From the NCBI GenBank assembly GCA_004551865.1, contig SFPR01000011.1, positions 15,698-79,697 on the forward strand: a stretch of 64,000 bases of DNA. The letters run 5' to 3'. This DNA comes from Bacteroidales bacterium. Lineage in GTDB: Bacteria > Bacteroidota > Bacteroidia > Bacteroidales > P3. This document shows positions 59,045 to 64,000 of the stretch, piece after piece. Position 1 is the first letter of the stretch; every line of letters begins with the position of its first letter. The notes under the pieces were generated by a model. The model had not been told where the DNA came from. It saw only the letters and a list, made by a program, of their open reading frames with translations, and made no database searches. The position numbers and the translations under genes were made by a program.

Positions 59045-60046
59045 TCAATTTTCAATCCAAGAGTTTGCAATCTCTGCCATGGCATTTACGTCTTGTCGTT
59101 TCATGCACTTGAAATGTCTCTTTGGGCATTTGTCATATCCCAACTTGCTGCAAGGACGACACTTCAAGTCTCTGACCTCAAAATTGTAGGTCTTGCCCTT
59201 GGAGTTCTTCGCTCTGTAAGGATACATTCCGAAAGCAGGCACCGTATTACCCCAAACCACAATGATGTCTTTGTCGAATGCCGCTGCAATGTGCATAAGT
59301 CCTGTGTCGGGAGTGATGACTCCCATGGAGTTTTTCAACAGATATGCACTCTGATTGATATTGTATGCTCCGCAAGCGTTAAAAACTTTTGTTCCCACGG
59401 TCTTTTCCACCGCCATTGCCTTGTCGCGGTCGTTGTCGTCGCCCAACAAAAGTATCGGCTTCTGAATAAGGCGGCACAAAGAGACCATTACGTCGGTCGG
59501 CATCTGCTTTGTGCAGTGCTTACTGCCAACAACACAAGCCACATAGCCGTTTTGAAAGTCCAAAGGCAAGAAATCCGGACTTACAAAGTCCTCTTCTTGC
59601 AAAAAGAAGTCCAAACCCATACCGTCATTGCTTACTCCTATCGGCTTGACTGCCTCAAAGTATCTATCGACAACATGAACCGACGGAAGACATTGACGCT
59701 TGAAGCGGACAAAGAGCCACTTTTTGAAATTCAGCTTCGGAAAAGACGAACTCTCGACACCCAAAGAGCGTTTTATTCTCCCTGAGCGGAGATTTTTTTG
59801 CAAATCTACAACATAGTCAAACTCAAAAGAGCGTAACAATTTGAGCATTTGGGCATAATCTGAGGTCAATACGTGAACTCGATCTATGTATTTGTTGTTG
59901 GTAAGCAGGATTGCATTTGAAGGTTTTGTCAGATAGTGCAACTCTGCCTGCGGAAAACTTTTTTTTATTGCTCTGACAATAGGCGTTGTCAGCACAATGT
60001 CTCCAATAGAACTAAATCTTATTACAAGTATTCTCTTAATTTCCAT
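59045..60046 (-). CDS. glycosyltransferase family 9 (heptosyltransferase-like)
   Basis: 333 residues of GT9, which add heptose or other sugars to the lipopolysaccharide core at the inner membrane. RILVIRFSSIGDIVLTTPIV (~6-25) is the family N-terminus; DLQKNLRSGRIKRSLG, LGDDNDRDKAMAV and the donor-binding TPDTGLMHIAAAFDKDIIVV (~245) follow, then VVWGNTVPAFGMYPY. The C-terminus has four Cys (CRPCSKLGYDKCPKRHFKC) common in GT9 of this phylum. Start at ATG 60046 rather than the TTG at 60064. Confidence 0.88.
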   Translation of the reverse strand: MEIKRILVIRFSSIGDIVLTTPIVRAIKKSFPQAELHYLTKPSNAILLTNNKYIDRVHVLTSDYAQMLKLLRSFEFDYVVDLQKNLRSGRIKRSLGVESSSFPKLNFKKWLFVRFKRQCLPSVHVVDRYFEAVKPIGVSNDGMGLDFFLQEEDFVSPDFLPLDFQNGYVACVVGSKHCTKQMPTDVMVSLCRLIQKPILLLGDDNDRDKAMAVEKTVGTKVFNACGAYNINQSAYLLKNSMGVITPDTGLMHIAAAFDKDIIVVWGNTVPAFGMYPYRAKNSKGKTYNFEVRDLKCRPCSKLGYDKCPKRHFKCMKRQDVNAMAEIANSWIEN

Positions 60047-60088
60047 CAGTGTTTTGCCCTTCAAACCTCATCTTTTCTCATTTATACT

Positions 60089-61534
60089 TTACCCGACTGA
60101 GCCGTCAAGGCTTATGGAAAGAAGTTTCTGTGCTTCGACAGCAAACTCCATTGGTAACTTATTCAAGACTTCTTTGGCGTAACCATTGACTATAAGCCCT
60201 ATTGCCTGCTCTTGGCTTATTCCTCTCTGACGACAATAGAATAGTTGGTCCTCCGATATTTTGGAAGTGGTTGCTTCGTGTTCCACAACCGAAGATTGGT
60301 TTTCCACTTTGATGTATGGGAAGGTGTGAGCACCGCAAGTGTCGCTCAAAAGCAGAGAATCGCACTGCGAATAGTTACGCGAATTTTCTGCTCCCTTGTT
60401 TACTCTCACCAAACCCCTATATGAGTTCTGGCTTTTGCCTGCCGAAATTCCTTTACTTATGATTGTACTCTTGGTATTGCGACCTATGTGCAACATCTTT
60501 GTGCCTGTGTCTGCCTGCTGATGGTTGTTTGTAACGGCAACAGAGTAAAACTCTCCGACGCTGTTGTCTCCCTGCAAAATGCAGCTCGGATATTTCCACG
60601 TGATTGCAGAACCTGTTTCAACCTGTGTCCAAGAGAGTTTGGCATTGTTGCCCTTACAAATGCCCCTTTTGGTAACAAAGTTGTATATTCCGCCCTTTCC
60701 GTCCTTGTCGCCGGGATACCAATTCTGTACGGTGGAGTATTTGACTTCTGCATCTTGCATTACCACAATTTCCACTATGGCTGCGTGCAACTGGTTCTCG
60801 TCTCGCTGCGGTGCTGTGCAGCCCTCCATATACGAAACATAGCTTCCTTGGTCGGCAACGATGAGTGTTCTCTCAAACTGACCCGTTCCGCCTGCGTTTA
60901 TTCTAAAATAGGTCGATAGCTCCATAGGGCAACGCACTCCCTTGGGAATGTAACAGAAGCTGCCGTCGGAAAACACTGCCGAATTGAGAGCCGCAAAGTA
61001 GTTGTCGCTTGCAGGAACAACACTTCCCAAATATTGCTTAACAAGCTCGGGATATTGCTTTACCGCCTCGCTGAATGAGCAGAAAATAACGCCTGCCTTT
61101 TGCAAAGTGTCTTGAAAAGTGGTTTTCACACTCACCGAGTCCATCACCGCATCGACCGCAACACCGCTCAAACGCTTCTGTTCGTCCAACGAAATTCCCA
61201 ACTTGTTGAAAGTATCCAACAAAGCCGGATCGACTTCGTCCAAGCTCGACAACTGTTTTTTCTTTTTGGGAGCTGCATAGTAGATGATATTTTGCAAATC
61301 TATCGGCGGAATGTCGAGATGAGCCCAATCGGGACACTTCATCTTCACAAAACGACGGTAAGCCTGCAAACGGAACTCCCTCAACCACTCAGGCTCTCCT
61401 TTGAGTTCCGAAATCCTGCACACCACTTGTTCATTGAGACCTTTTTCTATCAGTTCTGTCTCAATATCAGTAACAAAGCCGTACTTATACTGCTCGTTAG
61501 TTACACTGTCTATAAGTTTTTTGTCATTTCCCAT
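60089..61534 (-). CDS. sufB: Fe-S cluster assembly scaffold protein SufB
   Basis: SufB is the scaffold subunit of the SufBCD complex. 481 residues, typical length; family blocks include [56 protein letters not shown] and the [14 protein letters not shown] region, with the C-terminal Cys/Glu residues in [17 protein letters not shown]. sufC, sufD and sufS are not downstream within the window; the next gene is the GT9 gene, 42 bases on, so the suf genes may be split. Confidence 0.95.
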   Translation of the reverse strand: MGNDKKLIDSVTNEQYKYGFVTDIETELIEKGLNEQVVCRISELKGEPEWLREFRLQAYRRFVKMKCPDWAHLDIPPIDLQNIIYYAAPKKKKQLSSLDEVDPALLDTFNKLGISLDEQKRLSGVAVDAVMDSVSVKTTFQDTLQKAGVIFCSFSEAVKQYPELVKQYLGSVVPASDNYFAALNSAVFSDGSFCYIPKGVRCPMELSTYFRINAGGTGQFERTLIVADQGSYVSYMEGCTAPQRDENQLHAAIVEIVVMQDAEVKYSTVQNWYPGDKDGKGGIYNFVTKRGICKGNNAKLSWTQVETGSAITWKYPSCILQGDNSVGEFYSVAVTNNHQQADTGTKMLHIGRNTKSTIISKGISAGKSQNSYRGLVRVNKGAENSRNYSQCDSLLLSDTCGAHTFPYIKVENQSSVVEHEATTSKISEDQLFYCRQRGISQEQAIGLIVNGYAKEVLNKLPMEFAVEAQKLLSISLDGSVG

Positions 61535-61658
61535 ACCAAAGAAAACAATTCATGACTGCAAAAGGTCATATCACTTTGCAAAAATACTGCTTTTATGTTT
61601 CATGGCAAAATTTAGACTTGAATTTTCAGCCTTGTCGATTGCAAAACTCAAACAAAAT

Positions 61659-61736
61659 AAACCGCCGTTTCGTTCGACCAAAGCGGCGTTTTGGAAAAAT
61701 GAAACGGCGTTTGGAGAGTGTCCAAACGCCGTTTTG
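61659..61736. repeat. four-core helically spaced repeat array
   Basis: Cores CGCCG, CGGCG, CGGCG, CGCCG; spacers 16, 16 and 17. It shares ~25 identical bases (TTCGTTCGACCAAAGCGGCG and following) with the array at 63348. Confidence 0.85.
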
Positions 61737-61826
61737 GTTCTAAGGGTATTCTTCTGTATTTAATTCTGAGAAAGATTGGCTTCGCTCTCTCTAATGACTA
61801 TGTTACAGAGCAAGCCGATCGAATGA

Positions 61827-63146
61827 TTATTGTATAATTAACTTCTCTTCGACACTTCCTTTTACGGTGTTGATTTTCACAATGTACGTTCCCGAACTTA
61901 ACCCTCTTGTGTCTATCACTCCCTCAAACGTATTCACAATCTGCTCTCTGACAACCCGACCCGAAATATCGACAAGCTGAACCGTCCTTATATCAAAGTG
62001 GCTCAACACCTTGACATAATCCTTTGCCGGATTGGGATAAACATAACACATCTTTTGCAATTCAACTTCGCTCAACGCTCCTTGTCCTCCGCCGCTCGTC
62101 TCTACCGGTATCATGATGATAGGAACCATTGCTATGCGAATATGTTGCCAAATGTCATACGCAGGGTCTTCATCAAACGAACGCCACTCCCCATTGTGCT
62201 TTAAGTATTTGGGATCGGGATAAGAACACAATGGTATTGCCGTACTGTCTTGTTTAAGTGCATTCTGATAATAATTCCAAAGGGCATATTCAGTATGCCA
62301 TGTGTTATTTATCGTATCTCTAAGTCCCGGATATGGACTGCAATAGTGGTCTAACACTCCCCAAAAGATAGTATCATAGTTGTAACCTGTCTCAAATGGT
62401 CCGCCGTGTGCCATAATAGAATCTCTCATGCAAGGACTATAAACATTGCAAGTGTGAAAAACCTGAAACGTATTCCCATAGCCGAACATCGGAACGTCAA
62501 ATGCTATCTTGAAATCGTTGATGTTGGTCAGAGAATCATAATCTCTCGAAGGAAAATAATAGGTATTCCAACCACCTCTGTTCCAATGATAGGTCGTCAG
62601 TCCGTCGGGAGACATCGGGTTTGTGGTATGAAAAATGGTAGAACTTATGGTATCAAATTGGTCATTCAACACACACAAATTTCTGTAATCATCTAATGCA
62701 GAGATGCTCAGCTTGATTGCAACTCCGCAAATCACATAATCGTTGTATGGTATCTCCAAATGGTACTCTTGGGCAAAGGCTTCGGCGTAGTGAACCAAGT
62801 TATCGTTGCTGTCTGTATAGCAATTTGCACCAACAACATAGCCGTCCGGCATGGGAGCATCGGGGTCGCAATACTGACGTTTCAAAGCATTATACCAGCC
62901 AAACTTTGAATACGGATATGAATAGGAAAAGTTGTTTCCGCTCGTCAAATATGCCGTTGGAAATATAAATATTAAGGTATCATCCGTCGAGAAACAATTT
63001 TCAACAAACGAAGTATCGAAAACATACAACAAATCATACTGAGATGAATCAGGCGGATCTACATAGTGATACTGTGCCTTTAATTCCGCCATTGCAAACA
63101 ATAAAATAAATACTAAAAGGAATCTTGCTTTCTTCATGACTGACAT
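61827..63146 (-). CDS. T9SS type A sorting domain-containing protein
   Basis: 439 residues; signal peptide ~1-24. The middle is rich in Tyr, Asp and Asn with many D-x-T segments and matches no family I recognise. The last ~80 residues are the T9SS sorting domain (CYVYPNPAKDYVKVL, then VQLVDISGRVVREQIV, ending VEEKLIIQ). It is probably a surface or secreted protein. It is the last Bacteroidales gene before the composition change at ~63.43 kb. Confidence 0.82.
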   Translation of the reverse strand: MSVMKKARFLLVFILLFAMAELKAQYHYVDPPDSSQYDLLYVFDTSFVENCFSTDDTLIFIFPTAYLTSGNNFSYSYPYSKFGWYNALKRQYCDPDAPMPDGYVVGANCYTDSNDNLVHYAEAFAQEYHLEIPYNDYVICGVAIKLSISALDDYRNLCVLNDQFDTISSTIFHTTNPMSPDGLTTYHWNRGGWNTYYFPSRDYDSLTNINDFKIAFDVPMFGYGNTFQVFHTCNVYSPCMRDSIMAHGGPFETGYNYDTIFWGVLDHYCSPYPGLRDTINNTWHTEYALWNYYQNALKQDSTAIPLCSYPDPKYLKHNGEWRSFDEDPAYDIWQHIRIAMVPIIMIPVETSGGGQGALSEVELQKMCYVYPNPAKDYVKVLSHFDIRTVQLVDISGRVVREQIVNTFEGVIDTRGLSSGTYIVKINTVKGSVEEKLIIQ

Positions 63147-63347
63147 TTTTTAATTAAACATATTACTACATCAACGAAGCGGAGAGTTAATCACGACAAA
63201 ACATCGCAAAAATCTATTCTCTCGCAATATTTGACAGGGCAAATATACGGAAACTTTTCATCTTAGCAATAGTAAAATGATATTTTTTTGTTTCGACGAT
63301 AAAATTTTATGTTTTTCGATAAGCCGAAGCAAGAATACAAACAAAAC

Positions 63348-63424
63348 AAAACGCCATTTCGTTCGACCAAAGCGGCGTTTTGAAAAAATAAAATGGCGTT
63401 TGGTTTTTCTCAAACGCCGTTTTG
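63348..63424. repeat. four-core helically spaced repeat array next to the composition break
   Basis: Cores CGCCA, CGGCG, TGGCG, CGCCG; spacers all 16. The last core ends ~10 bases before the GC-rich region begins. Confidence 0.85.
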
Positions 63425-63820
63425 ATTTTTTGCGGATTTTTTTTCGCGGCGTGTTCCGCGCGCGACGTTGCCGAACGCTTTTGTCTGCAAGTCAGTCCGA
63501 ACACTTACATTCTGAATTTCGAATACAACAGTGCGCTGATGAACGCCGAAGCCGAACGTGAAGTCGCCGCTTTGGCGCGGTCTTTGCCCTCCGGGCGGCA
63601 CATCGAGCTGTACGGCAATATTGCTTACGCGGGCGTTCCGCAAAATCAGTTGGATTTGGCGTTTGCGCGCTTGCAAACGGCGGCGGGCGTACTGATGAAA
63701 GCGGGCGTGAAGTCCCGTCAAATTTATCTGAATATGCAACCCGAAGTACAGCGTATCGGATTGGACGCGCCCGTTTCAATCAAGGACGAACGGCACCAAA
63801 TCTTTATGGAAATCAAATAG
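63422..63820 (+). CDS. OmpA-like lipoprotein, 5' end lost at the junction
   Basis: The open frame begins inside the repeat array; the first credible part is the hydrophobic end and lipobox of a signal peptide (FFFAAC), with no basic N-terminus or start codon before it. The remaining ~115 residues resemble an OmpA-type peptidoglycan-binding domain (AEREVAALARSLPSGRHIEL, then LDLAFARLQTAAGVLMKAG). GC-rich codons and an AGGAGG site for the next gene differ from everything upstream. This is a gene from another genome or a transferred piece whose 5' end is missing. Confidence 0.7.
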   Translation: MIFCGFFFAACSARDVAERFCLQVSPNTYILNFEYNSALMNAEAEREVAALARSLPSGRHIELYGNIAYAGVPQNQLDLAFARLQTAAGVLMKAGVKSRQIYLNMQPEVQRIGLDAPVSIKDERHQIFMEIK

Positions 63821-63824
63821 GAGG
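63819..63824 (+). promoter_or_regulatory. strong Shine-Dalgarno site
   Basis: AGGAGG five bases before ATG 63830; such sites are rare elsewhere in this window. Confidence 0.7.
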
Positions 63825-63829
63825 ATTTT

Positions 63830-64000
63830 ATGGAAACCAGAGTTCAAAAAGCGGTCGATTTGCGTGAAAAACACGGTTACATCTGCGCGCAGGCGATTTT
63901 GTGCGCGTATGCCGACCTGTTCGGATTGGACGAGCAAACGGCGTATCGGATTGCCGAAGCTTTCGGCACGGGCATGGGCGGCATACGGTTGCCGTCGATG
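63830..64000 (+). CDS. C_GCAxxG_C_C family protein, N-terminal part
   Basis: The first 57 codons of a protein cut by the window edge. The start (RVQKAVDLREKHGYICAQAI) followed by FGTGMGG resembles the C_GCAxxG_C_C family of small Cys-rich redox-type proteins. Its function is not established. GC-rich codons match the preceding OmpA-like gene rather than the Bacteroidales part. Confidence 0.6.
   Translation, partial: METRVQKAVDLREKHGYICAQAILCAYADLFGLDEQTAYRIAEAFGTGMGGIRLPSM

Overview
The window looks like one contig of an uncultured Bacteroidales genome (phylum Bacteroidota). The evidence is: many -7 boxes of the form TAnnTTTG upstream of genes and almost no Shine-Dalgarno sites; five secreted proteins with type IX secretion (T9SS) C-terminal sorting domains plus the T9SS response regulator PorX; a short 287-residue primary sigma factor; the glycine-lipid acyltransferase pair GlsB/GlsA; and a TonB-dependent receptor with an N-terminal carboxypeptidase-like domain. 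The last ~570 bases (about 63,430-64,000) differ: they are GC-rich, have a strong AGGAGG ribosome site, and open inside a lipoprotein signal peptide. They are probably a chimeric join or a transfer.

Layout. 1-8.4 kb: end of a gamma-carbonic-anhydrase-like gene, three T9SS cargo proteins, dapD and a polysaccharide deacetylase. 8.4-12.3 kb: a GH20 hexosaminidase with two alternative N-terminal fragments joined through a perfect 99-bp direct repeat, a small AT-rich lipoprotein gene with a long structured leader, and the SRP RNA gene. 12.3-20.1 kb: mltG, an acetyltransferase, phosphate butyryltransferase, a PAS protein, GH29 fucosidase, a TonB receptor and bcp. 20.2-25.5 kb: an accessory island bounded by two broken AAA_14-type ATPase genes. 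It holds an ATPase/TOPRIM-like gene pair and two tandem zinc-ribbon/formylglycine-enzyme-fold proteins. The C-termini of these two differ almost only at codon positions 1 and 2, as expected of variable regions of a diversity-generating retroelement (DGR). 25.5-37.3 kb: housekeeping genes (CDF transporter, mreB, purH, pfkA, engB, glsB, glsA, tsaE, porX, a DoxX-thioredoxin protein, two small lipoproteins, nadD). 37.4-49.7 kb: thioredoxin-fold protein, DPM1-type glycosyltransferase, DPP IV peptidase, FN3/T9SS protein, rpoD, nitroreductase, tRNA-Leu and tRNA-Gly, mutS. 49.8-63.1 kb: choloylglycine hydrolase family protein, the complete biotin operon bioB-A-F-G-C-D, an outer-membrane barrel, an MBL hydrolase, mazG, a heptosyltransferase-like enzyme, sufB and a last T9SS protein.

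Two patterns cross the whole window. The first is a family of about eleven intergenic arrays, normally four 5-bp CGCCG/CGGCG cores flanked by A/T runs and spaced 21-22 bp (two helical turns). One array sits inside bioC with every spacing exactly 21 bp, so it stays in frame. The second is that several apparent TTG starts lie inside TAnnTTTG promoter boxes; those starts were moved downstream.

The likely undescribed system is the island at 20-25 kb. It combines two DGR-type variable proteins with identical 3' flanks and hairpins, but has no reverse transcriptase or template repeat in the window, so it would have to be diversified in trans. No database or structure search was run; all family calls come from reading motifs.
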